Source: Microbulbifer elongatus (lineage in GTDB: Bacteria; Pseudomonadota; Gammaproteobacteria; Pseudomonadales; Cellvibrionaceae). Taken from it: a stretch of 64,000 nucleotides of DNA. The notes beneath the pieces were generated by a model. That model made no database searches. It was not told where the DNA came from and saw nothing but the letters and a program-made list of their open reading frames with translations. Within the stretch, counting starts at the first letter, position 1. The number at the start of each line of letters is the position of its first letter. Of the stretch, positions 7,106 to 15,056 are shown in pieces. Where the stretch lies: NCBI RefSeq assembly GCF_021165935.1, contig NZ_CP088953.1, forward strand, positions 3,147,501 through 3,211,500, written 5' to 3'. Position numbers and translations under genes: made by a program.

Positions 7106-8512
7106 TTACTCGTACGGCTGATTGATATAGAAGCTGGACGACCGCCCATCAATCCCAATGAGCTTTCCGTTCACGGTGGTCTGTCCCGTGAGAATATTGA
7201 ACGCATCAAATTCGGAGAGCTTGTAGCGCACTACGTCTTCGTAGATGACCGGCTGACCACAAACCGCCTGGGTGCGACTGGTCTGTGCACCTTCCCGCAA
7301 GACATACACATGGCCGTTACCATCGACAACACCGTTACCGTCTTCGGTAAAATAGATAGATGTAGCCTCATCCACTCCAATGCCGCTGATGCCCGCAGGT
7401 AGTCCGGCCATAAAGGCCATCAGTCGACCCATACGGTCGCGCTCAGCGAAGTGGGTATCCACGATCACCGACTGCATCACCGGGGTGGTAAGAAAGTTTG
7501 AGGAGATGTTTATGTACTCATGGCAGAGATCGCTTACCGCCTCAGCGGAGTAGGCCCCAAGTACGCCATCCGGGTCATAGATGTGCTCAGACTGCACCGC
7601 CGCGCCAGCGGAAGTACCGCCCAGAACAGCACCTCTGGCGATCACATCATCGAGCGCCTGTTGTAGCGCAGTGCCCTGCCACTGATTGAGGTAATCGGAC
7701 TGATCACCTCCAGCAATCCAGACAAACTCCGCGGAACGCACCGCCCACTCGACATAAGGATCGTTGGCATACTGAACGCGGTCGACCATGAGGGTCTCAA
7801 CGGAATCTGCATTGAGCAGGTTTTTCAGGTAATCGTTGTAACCGTCACTCCCGCTGGTGCGCAACACAACCACATCACCACCACCCAGCTTGGGGGCAAC
7901 ACGCCGCGTGAAAGCGGCATCGACATCAGTACCGCCACCCATAACCAACAGGCCACCCTGGGATTGCGTGACACAGATGTCTTCGGCATTGCCCGTCATA
8001 TAGTTTGTTAGACCACCGGGCTTACTGGGGCGAGAGCCAAGACCGCAGTCGTCACCACCACTACTGGAACCACCACCGGAACTGCCGCCACTACTACCGG
8101 AACTGGAGCCAGGGATTCCGTCCACTGTCAGAGTGTAATCACCGCGGCCTTTATAGCGGGTCACTTTCAGGGTGTAGAGTCCATCACCAGCCACGGACAC
8201 ACTGGCGGCTTCCGGCCGGTTGCTGGTTTCCGCGCTGTAGAGACGACTTGAGGCATCGTATAGGTGCCAGTCAAAGTCGTCACCACTGCTGTGGTCGAGG
8301 GAAATATTCAGAATCGACGCCGAAGTAACATCGAAGTGGTACCAGTCCTGATCGCGACGATTTGCAATGGAACCAGCAACCGGCTGTGCCGAGCAGACGG
8401 GGCCGCTGGCATCGGATTCCGAATCGTTGGACTCACTTTCTACAGAAATACAGGCCAGAGATACCTGACTCATTGCAGAAAGAATAAATAACGCGGCTAG
8501 CTTGCCTTTCAT
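7106..8512 (-). CDS. Secreted cyanophycinase with N-terminal PPC domain (peptidase S51)
   Basis: This 468-residue exported enzyme has a signal peptide (1-20, ending SQVSLA). A PPC-type beta-sandwich follows at about residues 38-131 (QDWYHFDVTSAS, LKVTRYKGRGDYTLTVDG), then a Ser/Gly linker at about 134-153. The cyanophycinase domain spans about 165-468. Family landmarks are LLVMGGGTDVD, the GGDQSDYL loop, the nucleophile motif GGTSAGAA with Ser301, and DTHFAERDRMGRL. Cyanophycinases cleave the Asp-Arg polymer cyanophycin to beta-Asp-Arg dipeptides. The PPC domain and linker may hold the enzyme on insoluble granules, which is inference. AAGGAGC lies just before the ATG at 8512. The gene has its own upstream region and starts the locus. 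Confidence 0.9.
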   Translation of the reverse strand: MKGKLAALFILSAMSQVSLACISVESESNDSESDASGPVCSAQPVAGSIANRRDQDWYHFDVTSASILNISLDHSSGDDFDWHLYDASSRLYSAETSNRPEAASVSVAGDGLYTLKVTRYKGRGDYTLTVDGIPGSSSGSSGGSSGGGSSSGGDDCGLGSRPSKPGGLTNYMTGNAEDICVTQSQGGLLVMGGGTDVDAAFTRRVAPKLGGGDVVVLRTSGSDGYNDYLKNLLNADSVETLMVDRVQYANDPYVEWAVRSAEFVWIAGGDQSDYLNQWQGTALQQALDDVIARGAVLGGTSAGAAVQSEHIYDPDGVLGAYSAEAVSDLCHEYINISSNFLTTPVMQSVIVDTHFAERDRMGRLMAFMAGLPAGISGIGVDEATSIYFTEDGNGVVDGNGHVYVLREGAQTSRTQAVCGQPVIYEDVVRYKLSEFDAFNILTGQTTVNGKLIGIDGRSSSFYINQPYE

Positions 8513-8741
8513 GGGCGCTCCTTGATAGTCGTTATTGTTGTGCTGCCGATTACATCCCCTACCCGCACTGCGTGAGGTAGGTTGGGTAGAGGTCTCGGGA
8601 CACCTTTAATGAACGACACGGCGCATTGCCGGCGCAATAGCGAGGGATAAAACAGGCAAGTAGACGGAAAAATAAGAACATTATGGCAATTTTATGCGCC
8701 AATTCCGCATTTTATACACAGCAATCAAGGTCGCGTGCGGC

Positions 8742-9050
8742 TTAGATCCCGCAATCCAACGCATCGAGAAGCATATGCATAATCAAACCAATACCCAGCC
8801 AGCGCACAGGCTTCCAGGGAAGAAACATCATCGCACCGTACAGGGATATGGGGAGCATTTTATGGAGCGGATGGAAATTGATACTACAACGATCGGGATC
8901 GTAAATCGGAGTCGCCAGCAAATGATCCAGGTCCACCAGATTTGCCGCCAACATAAACAGCGCGGCTTTTTTCCAGTCGTCGCGAAAGAAAAACCAGGCA
9001 ATGGCAAGAGGTACCAGGAAATGTAAAACAATATGCAAATAACTAAACAT
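8742..9050 (-). CDS. DUF6122-type small membrane protein
   Basis: A 102-residue membrane protein with three or four hydrophobic helices and a conserved-looking HxxxH/D pattern (LHIVLHFLVPLAIAWFF, NLVDLDHLLA, HPLHKMLP). It resembles the DUF6122 family, whose function I do not know. The ATG overlaps the stop of the upstream GntR gene as TGATG, so the two are translationally coupled. Confidence 0.7.
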   Translation of the reverse strand: MFSYLHIVLHFLVPLAIAWFFFRDDWKKAALFMLAANLVDLDHLLATPIYDPDRCSINFHPLHKMLPISLYGAMMFLPWKPVRWLGIGLIMHMLLDALDCGI

Positions 9051-9724
9051 CAGTGCGGCATTAACTCTTCTGCGGAAATGGAACCCAGGCCTTCTTCAAT
9101 ATCCTGGCGAATGGCGGTGCGCACCGCCTGCTCATCTTTTCTGGCAATGGCCTCAACCAGGTCCTGATGTCGGTCCGGCAGCTCCTGCACACCGAAGCGC
9201 TGGAAGACCAGATGTTGCAACGGCGCTGTTTGTAGCCACAGACTTTCGATGAGGGACAGGATGATGTGGGGGCGCCCGAGGCGGTAGAGGGTAAAGTGAA
9301 ACTCGAGGTTACCGGTCACGTATTCCTGAATATCGTTCTTTTCAAGGGCACCGGTTACCCGATCATCCAGCGCGCGCAGCGTCTCCAGTTCCGCGTCGCC
9401 AACATGTGGCAGAGCCTGTACGGCGGCTTGGCACTCCAGGGCCACCCGCGCCGCGCAGATTTCATCCAGCTTTTCCCGGGTCATGATGGGGACGGTGACC
9501 CGCCGGGTATCCGACAGCTCCAGCGCCCGCTCCGAGGTCAGGCGTCGCAGCGCCTCGCGCACCGGCATCGGGCTGCAATCCAGCTCCGCGGCGAGACCGC
9601 GAATGGTGATGGGGTTACCGGGCAAAAACTGGCCACGCAAAATGGCGTCCCGCACCTGGTAATAGACCCGCTCTTGCGTGGTGCGGAATTCTTCCTGCGG
9701 CTCGGTAAATTCGGCGTCTTTCAC
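9050..9724 (-). CDS. GntR-family regulator, FadR/FCD subfamily
   Basis: A 224-residue regulator. The N-terminal winged helix lies at about residues 15-80 (VRDAILRGQFLPGNPITIRGLAAELDCSPMPVREALRRL). An all-helical FCD ligand-binding domain lies at about 88-215 and has metal-binding-type residues (EFHFTLYRL, RHQDLVEAI). FCD regulators usually respond to small organic acids. Nothing in the neighbourhood fixes the ligand. It is coupled to the DUF6122 gene and lies 77 bases downstream of the patatin-like gene. Confidence 0.88.
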   Translation of the reverse strand: MKDAEFTEPQEEFRTTQERVYYQVRDAILRGQFLPGNPITIRGLAAELDCSPMPVREALRRLTSERALELSDTRRVTVPIMTREKLDEICAARVALECQAAVQALPHVGDAELETLRALDDRVTGALEKNDIQEYVTGNLEFHFTLYRLGRPHIILSLIESLWLQTAPLQHLVFQRFGVQELPDRHQDLVEAIARKDEQAVRTAIRQDIEEGLGSISAEELMPH

Positions 9725-9801
9725 TGGCGGCCTTTCACTATTGTTCCTGCGGTGGAGGATTCAGCCCCACAGCCAGCAATACGTACCGCTAGTGCATGGG
9801 C

Positions 9802-10914
9802 CTAGGCGGACATAGCCAGCTTGTGCGGAGCCTGGTCACTGCCAACTTCAATCAGTTCGTTGGCAATGGCGCCAGTTTGCCACAATTCGAAGAAATCCTC
9901 CGCTACCTGTTTGCCCGCCTCGGTTACCGTGTTCCAGTATTTGAGGCGCTCTTCCGTCGACAGCTTTACGAAGTCGTCGCGGTCGGGAATCTTGCCGAAG
10001 GGCAGCTTTGCCACCCAGGACGGCGATGGCGCCACCAGTATGACATTCTCCATGGCACCCCCACGCACCCAGCGCCAACGCAGACTCTTGTCAAACCACC
10101 CCGGCACCATATACGGGAAGAAATGGGGGTAGAGCACCAGCCCTTGCGGGTGCTGGAAGCCGAGATCAAAGTGGTAATCGGTAATCCCGCCATCGCGGTA
10201 GTTGCCCGCCGGGGCTCCGGCTGGGGTGGGCACGCCGGCCATCACCAGGGGTATAGATCCGCTGGCTAGCACCGCCGGGCAGACGTTGTCCGCGCAGAGC
10301 CGGGTATTCACCGTACTGAGATTGCGAAACGCCACACTCGGCAGCTCTCCGGAATGAAACACCACCCGGTCCCAGAAGGCGCGCAGGCTGCGACGAGTGA
10401 CCGCATTCGCCAGAGCAGACGCCAGCAGGGCCGGGCCCAACAGCGCTTTCCTTTCACTGGCCAGAGGCCCGCGCCCCCGTACCGTCACAAAGTGGCTGCG
10501 CCACACCGGATTACCCGCCACTTGCTGGGCACCCTCTTCCCCCAGCACATCCAACAGGATCTTTTCGCCAGCGCCAGTAATCTCGGCTGGCAACGGCCGG
10601 TCGCTGGCGTAGGTCTGGTTGACATAGCCGTACTCAAGTTTCTCCAGCGCCGCCATCGGGTTGGCGGTGGCGTAACACATGTTGCGAAAACTGCCGATCG
10701 ACGAGCCGAGCGTCGCAATGGGCGTTTTGCGACCGCGGAAAAACTCACCGATCAAAACCCGGTCCAACTGGCTGATCGACAACCACTTGGGACCACCAGA
10801 TGCCCCCACGAGGGTGGATACCATATCCTGGTTCAGCCCCTCGTCCCGCACCCGCCGGGCCGCGCCGGCACCGGCGAGGATCACACAGCTTCTGGATTTA
10901 CTCCGATTTACCAT
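9802..10914 (-). CDS. Patatin-like phospholipase family protein
   Basis: A 370-residue protein with the patatin Ser-Asp dyad layout. A glycine-rich oxyanion region (LVGASGGPKWL) is followed by the nucleophile elbow G70-S-S-I-G74 (catalytic Ser72) and by the Asp motif DGG at D241 (YRDGGITDYHFD). No signal peptide is evident, so cytoplasmic or peripheral membrane action is likely. Patatins hydrolyse acyl ester bonds of phospholipids or other lipids; the substrate cannot be told. The gene is 65 bases from gloA, on the same strand. Confidence 0.8.
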   Translation of the reverse strand: MVNRSKSRSCVILAGAGAARRVRDEGLNQDMVSTLVGASGGPKWLSISQLDRVLIGEFFRGRKTPIATLGSSIGSFRNMCYATANPMAALEKLEYGYVNQTYASDRPLPAEITGAGEKILLDVLGEEGAQQVAGNPVWRSHFVTVRGRGPLASERKALLGPALLASALANAVTRRSLRAFWDRVVFHSGELPSVAFRNLSTVNTRLCADNVCPAVLASGSIPLVMAGVPTPAGAPAGNYRDGGITDYHFDLGFQHPQGLVLYPHFFPYMVPGWFDKSLRWRWVRGGAMENVILVAPSPSWVAKLPFGKIPDRDDFVKLSTEERLKYWNTVTEAGKQVAEDFFELWQTGAIANELIEVGSDQAPHKLAMSA

Positions 10915-10979
10915 TTTGACTCTCAGCTCACTACAGCCTGCTCAATTGTTGCAGCCACCGGCGCCCGGATGCGCGCCGG

Positions 10980-11420
10980 TTACCACTCGCCGGTATTTTC
11001 CATGGACGCCCAGGGTTCCTGCGGCGGCAGAGCATCACCCTTTTGCAGCAGTTCGATAGAAATGTTGTCCGGGGAGCGTACAAACGCCATATGGCCGTCC
11101 CGCGGCGGACGGTTGATGGTGCCCCCCATGTCCATCAGGCGCTGGCAGGTCTCATAGATATTGTCCACCCGGTAGGCCAGGTGGCCAAAGTTACGGCCGC
11201 CGGAGTAAGTCTCCGGATCCCAGTTGTAGGTCAGCTCGAGGCACGGGCGGGTGTCGACATCCGCCGTATCCTTGTCCCCGGGTGCGGCGAGAAATATCAG
11301 TGTAAAACGGCCTATTTCATAATCATTGCGTTTGACCTCGTACAGGCCCAGCTTGTCGCAATAAAATTCCAGGGACTTCTCCAGATCACTAACACGCACC
11401 ATTGTGTGCAAATATTCCAC
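10980..11420 (-). CDS. gloA: Lactoylglutathione lyase (glyoxalase I)
   Basis: A 146-residue single-chain VOC protein with two beta-alpha-beta-beta-beta modules. It shows the glyoxalase I metal ligand pattern: His5 (LHTMVRV), Glu in CLELTYNW, His in FGHLAYRV and Glu in SIELLQKG. It isomerises the methylglyoxal-glutathione hemithioacetal to S-lactoylglutathione in the cytoplasm. The [17 protein letters not shown] stretch is characteristic. It diverges from the PLP-enzyme gene at 11509. Confidence 0.9.
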   Translation of the reverse strand: MEYLHTMVRVSDLEKSLEFYCDKLGLYEVKRNDYEIGRFTLIFLAAPGDKDTADVDTRPCLELTYNWDPETYSGGRNFGHLAYRVDNIYETCQRLMDMGGTINRPPRDGHMAFVRSPDNISIELLQKGDALPPQEPWASMENTGEW

Positions 11421-11508
11421 TGCAACGCCTCCTTTGCGGGATTACAATCCCGGTACATCAAATAACGAGCGATAATTTAATCGCCCCACCAAAAGTTACC
11501 AGAGCGAA

Positions 11509-12687
11509 ATGTATCAAAAATACTATCGACATTTTTTACAGGCCGCCCAAAAAGCGGCCTCCCCTGGCTGCGACCTGCCGGTCCTGCATATGGCCTGCCA
11601 TTCCCACCACTACTGGGCGGACGTGACCCTGGATGCGGTAAACGCCTACTGGCAGGATGCCGCGACCATGGCCGACTCAAAGTGGGAGAAGATCTTCGGC
11701 GAGAAGATACCCGCCTTCCAGCGGGCTATCGCAGCCACGCTCAACCTGCCCGCACCCGAGCAGATCGCCCTGGCGCCCAATACCCACGAGCTGGTATTCC
11801 GACTGCTCAGCGCCTTCGACTTGGCTGAACCCCTGCGTATCCTTACCACCGACGGCGAATTCTACAGTTTTGCACGGCAATTGTTGCGTTTCGAAGAACT
11901 GCCCAATGTGCAGGTCACCCGCATCCCCACCCGGCCCTACGCCACCCTGGCGGAGCGGTTTGATGAAGAACTGCAATCCGGCCAGTACCAGCTCGCTTAC
12001 GCCAGCCAGGTATTCTTTGATTCCGGCGTCGCCTTCCCCGACCTGCTGACACTCGCCGAGCGCAAGCCAGAAACCACGGAAATGGTGATCGATGGCTACC
12101 ACGGCTTTTTTGCCCGGCCTACCGATCTCGCAGCTGTAGCGGATAAAGTGTTCTACACCGCAGGATCCTATAAGTATCTCGGCGCCGGTGAAGGCATGTG
12201 TTTCATGAGCATTCCCCTTGGGTGCCAACTGCGACCACTGAATACCGGCTGGTTTGCCGAGATGGCGGAGCTGGAAAACCGCGGCGAAGGCGTGGAATTT
12301 GGCAACGACTGGCTGCGCTTTGCCGGGGCCACCATGGACTACTCCCCCCTATACAAAGCACTGGCAGTGCTGGATCTCTACCAGCAGGAAGGGTTGACCG
12401 TGGACGTCATTCACCGGTATGTGCAGCAACGCCAACAACACTTCCTGCAAGCGATGGATGGGGCCGACCACCAGACGCTCAACCGGCACAACCTGATCGC
12501 CCACGATCTGGAGGATGGCCACGGACATTTCTTCACCTTCCGTTGCAGCAGCGCCGACGCTGCAGAACAGCTTCAGCGGGAACTCCGGAAAAAAAATGTA
12601 CTGTGTGATCGACGCCAGCACCTGCTGCGCCTCGGCTTCGCCCTGTACCACCCGGAAAACGAAACTTTCACACGCCTGTTCACCTGA
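11509..12687 (+). CDS. Kynureninase-like PLP-dependent aminotransferase class V fold protein
   Basis: A 392-residue fold-type I PLP enzyme. The cofactor site is visible as D195-x-x-H198 (VIDGYHGFF) and Lys222 in SYKYLGAGEG, the pattern of kynureninases and related class V enzymes. NTHELVFRLL corresponds to the phosphate-binding region. Kynureninase itself is usually about 415 residues and lies near other kyn genes, none of which are here, so the substrate is open. The ATG at 11509 follows AGAGCGAA. The gene diverges from gloA. Confidence 0.78.
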   Translation: MYQKYYRHFLQAAQKAASPGCDLPVLHMACHSHHYWADVTLDAVNAYWQDAATMADSKWEKIFGEKIPAFQRAIAATLNLPAPEQIALAPNTHELVFRLLSAFDLAEPLRILTTDGEFYSFARQLLRFEELPNVQVTRIPTRPYATLAERFDEELQSGQYQLAYASQVFFDSGVAFPDLLTLAERKPETTEMVIDGYHGFFARPTDLAAVADKVFYTAGSYKYLGAGEGMCFMSIPLGCQLRPLNTGWFAEMAELENRGEGVEFGNDWLRFAGATMDYSPLYKALAVLDLYQQEGLTVDVIHRYVQQRQQHFLQAMDGADHQTLNRHNLIAHDLEDGHGHFFTFRCSSADAAEQLQRELRKKNVLCDRRQHLLRLGFALYHPENETFTRLFT

Positions 12688-12755
12688 TATTCATCTTTTT
12701 GGCGCCACAATGGCCGCCGTCACGAGAAGTACTATTGGCAACATAAGGATTCGCC

Positions 12756-13481
12756 ATGCACAAGACCATGAAGCTTTTCTCCGCTGGCCTGATCGCGGGC
12801 CTCGCTATTTTTGCAACCGGATGTGGGAACGACGCTGAGAAGCGCCCCCAGGGTACACTGATCAGCATCTCCGCTCAGGGAGAGGCGAGCCAGGTGCCGG
12901 ATATCGCGAATATCTCAGCCGGGGTGGTGACCGAGGCGGACGAAAGCCAGGCCGCCATGCAGGCCAATGCCGAGCAGATGGAAAAAGTCATGCGGGCCAT
13001 CAAAAAAGCCGGCATCGATGAGAAAGATGTCCAGACCAGCGGTATCAGTCTCAATCCGCGCTACGACTTTCAGCCAAACCGCGAACGCAAAATCATCGCC
13101 TATCAGGCCCGCAACAGTGTCAGTATTACTGTGCGTAAACTGGATGACCTGAGCAAAGTGATCGACGCACTGACGGCCGAGGGCGCCAACCAGATCCACG
13201 GCCCCAGCTTCTCCATCGACGACCCGGAGCCCCTGCTGACAGAAGCCCGTGAAAAAGCCCTGAAAATGGCTCAGGTGCGGGCAGACGCTTACGCGGAAGC
13301 ACTGGGTACCAAGGTGCGTAGAATCGTGAGCATTTCTGAGGGAAGCCACGGCGGTATGCCGCGCCCAATGGTAATGCGCGCTGAAGGCGCCATGGCCAAA
13401 GACAGTGCCAGCACGCCGGTGGCATCGGGGGAGACTTCGGTATCAGTGAATGTGGAACTGGTATTCGAGTTAGCCAAGTAA
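12756..13481 (+). CDS. SIMPL-domain (DUF541, YggE-like) lipoprotein
   Basis: A 241-residue protein with a lipoprotein signal ending FATGC at about residue 23. A SIMPL/DUF541 domain fills the rest: ISISAQGEASQVPDIANISAGVVTE, then YQARNSVSITVRKLDDLSKVIDAL, and a C-terminal SVSVNVELVFEL. This family includes E. coli YggE, linked to oxidative-stress tolerance, but its biochemical role is unclear. AAGGATT precedes the ATG. The asparagine at C+2 would favour outer-membrane sorting. Confidence 0.85.
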   Translation: MHKTMKLFSAGLIAGLAIFATGCGNDAEKRPQGTLISISAQGEASQVPDIANISAGVVTEADESQAAMQANAEQMEKVMRAIKKAGIDEKDVQTSGISLNPRYDFQPNRERKIIAYQARNSVSITVRKLDDLSKVIDALTAEGANQIHGPSFSIDDPEPLLTEAREKALKMAQVRADAYAEALGTKVRRIVSISEGSHGGMPRPMVMRAEGAMAKDSASTPVASGETSVSVNVELVFELAK

Positions 13482-13524
13482 GACTTAGGGAACCTCTGAT
13501 CAAGTACCTTGCAGCGGATGAGAA

Positions 13525-13549
13525 GGTGGCGCTACTGGGTAGCGCCACC
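13525..13549. terminator. Perfect 11-bp hairpin between convergent genes
   Basis: GGTGGCGCTAC-TGG-GTAGCGCCACC is a perfect 11-bp stem with a 3-base loop. It sits between the ends of the SIMPL lipoprotein (plus) and the amidohydrolase (minus). There is no T-tract, so it may be a factor-dependent or bidirectional transcript end. Confidence 0.45.
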
Positions 13550-13572
13550 GCCGCCAACCGAGTCCGAGCCCG

Positions 13573-14871
13573 CTACTCGGGCTGTTTGTAGACCTCACCA
13601 CCTTTCATCACAAACCGGACCCGCTCCAGCGCGGTAATATCTTCCAAAGGGTTGCCAATCACCGCCACCATATCCGCCCACTTACCCGGTGCAATACTGC
13701 CCAGCTCATCCTGCACCTGTAGCAGCTGGGCTGCATTCCAGGTGGCGGAACGGATCGCGTCGGCCGGGCTCATGCCACCCTGTACCATCAGCGCAAACTC
13801 TTTGGCGTTGTCCCCGTGCCGACTGACCCCGGTGTCGGTGCCAAAGGCAATTTTCACACCCTTCTTGTGCGCCCGATGGAAGGTCTCCTGAATCAGCGGG
13901 CCGATTTTGGCCGCCTTGGTACGGACCAATTCCGGAAAGAAACCATCCACCGCAGCCTTCTGCGTGACCCAGTCACCAGCGAGCAGGGTGGGCACATACC
14001 AGGTGCCGTGATCCACCATCATCCCCATGGTTTCATCGTCCATATAGGTGCCGTGCTCGATGGAATCCACACCTGCGCGAATCGCCCGCTGCATCCCCTC
14101 TTTGCCGTGGGCATGCACCGCCACAGTAAAACCGTAGTCTTTGGCAGTCTCGACAACCGCTTCCACCTCATCCTGCATAAACTGCGGGTTCTGGCCACTT
14201 TTGGCCACACTCAGCACACCACCGGTCGCGGTGATTTTGATCAGATCGGCGCCGTCCTTGTATCGTTGACGCACCGCCTGCCGGGCGCTGGCCACCCCGT
14301 TGACTACCCCTTCCGCCGGGCCGGGGCTCCCCATCAGGTCATGCCGGTGTCCGTTAGTGGGGTCTGCGTGACCACCCGTCGTGGCGATGGACTTTCCCGC
14401 GGTATAGATTCGCGGCCCCACAATGTCGCCGCGGTTGATCGCATTGCGCAGGCTGACAGTCACGTTTCCACTATCACCGAGATCGCGCACCGTCGTAAAA
14501 CCGGCCTTCAGGGTACGCTCAGCGGTATTGACCGAGCGCAGGGTGTAATCCGCCGGGTTCCAGGTAAAAGCCTCGGTATAGGTACGTGGCCCAAACTCAT
14601 ATGCGAGGTGGGTGTGCATGTCCATCAGACCGGGCAGAACAGAGAAGGCTCGGAGATCAATCACCCGCTCACCTTCCCGTTGATTGAACCCCCGCTCCAC
14701 AGATTCCACCTTGCCATCCACAATGTGTACCGTGCGTTTTTTCAGCAGACGGCCCTTTTCACTGTCGAACAGCCAGCCTGCCTGCACGGCAATGTGTTGC
14801 GCCTGCAGCGAGGTGGCGAAGAATGTCAGAGTGACCGCGAGCATCACACGGAAACCGGGTAAACGGTTCAT
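13573..14871 (-). CDS. Exported metal-dependent amidohydrolase (Xaa-Pro dipeptidase/imidazolonepropionase-like)
   Basis: A 432-residue amidohydrolase with a Sec signal peptide ([18 protein letters not shown]). Metal ligands are visible: HxH in [14 protein letters not shown], Lys in [10 protein letters not shown], His in [10 protein letters not shown] and SIEHGTYMD, and Asp in [11 protein letters not shown]. Relatives act on dipeptides with C-terminal Pro, Arg or Lys, or on other amides. The substrate here is unknown and it probably acts in the periplasm. The start at 14871 is supported by a GAGGCG site and the immediate signal peptide; the frame also allows 14913. Confidence 0.85.
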   Translation of the reverse strand: MNRLPGFRVMLAVTLTFFATSLQAQHIAVQAGWLFDSEKGRLLKKRTVHIVDGKVESVERGFNQREGERVIDLRAFSVLPGLMDMHTHLAYEFGPRTYTEAFTWNPADYTLRSVNTAERTLKAGFTTVRDLGDSGNVTVSLRNAINRGDIVGPRIYTAGKSIATTGGHADPTNGHRHDLMGSPGPAEGVVNGVASARQAVRQRYKDGADLIKITATGGVLSVAKSGQNPQFMQDEVEAVVETAKDYGFTVAVHAHGKEGMQRAIRAGVDSIEHGTYMDDETMGMMVDHGTWYVPTLLAGDWVTQKAAVDGFFPELVRTKAAKIGPLIQETFHRAHKKGVKIAFGTDTGVSRHGDNAKEFALMVQGGMSPADAIRSATWNAAQLLQVQDELGSIAPGKWADMVAVIGNPLEDITALERVRFVMKGGEVYKQPE

Positions 14872-15003
14872 CTGGCGCCTCAGTCCGGTAAGAAGGTAGG
14901 TTATTTGGGTCATGGAATTTCCGGCCTTTACGGGGCCAAGCAGAGGCCGCCCCGGTATTATCGATTTTCAGGTCCGGTGCAATTTACCGTAATCCAAGAC
15001 CAT

Positions 15004-15036
15004 AAAAAAAGCCCGGAGCGGTATGCACCGGGCTTT
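15004..15036 (-). terminator. Intrinsic terminator of the M16 protease gene
   Basis: On the minus strand, AGCCCGG pairs with CCGGGCT around an 11-base loop, followed by a run of seven T residues. It lies about 20 bases after the stop at 15057. Confidence 0.85.
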
Positions 15037-15056
15037 ATATGTGTAAAAACTGGCAC

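Noticed and set aside
13816..14862. 348-codon open frame on the plus strand
   Set aside because: Antisense to the exported amidohydrolase, which has clear catalytic motifs.
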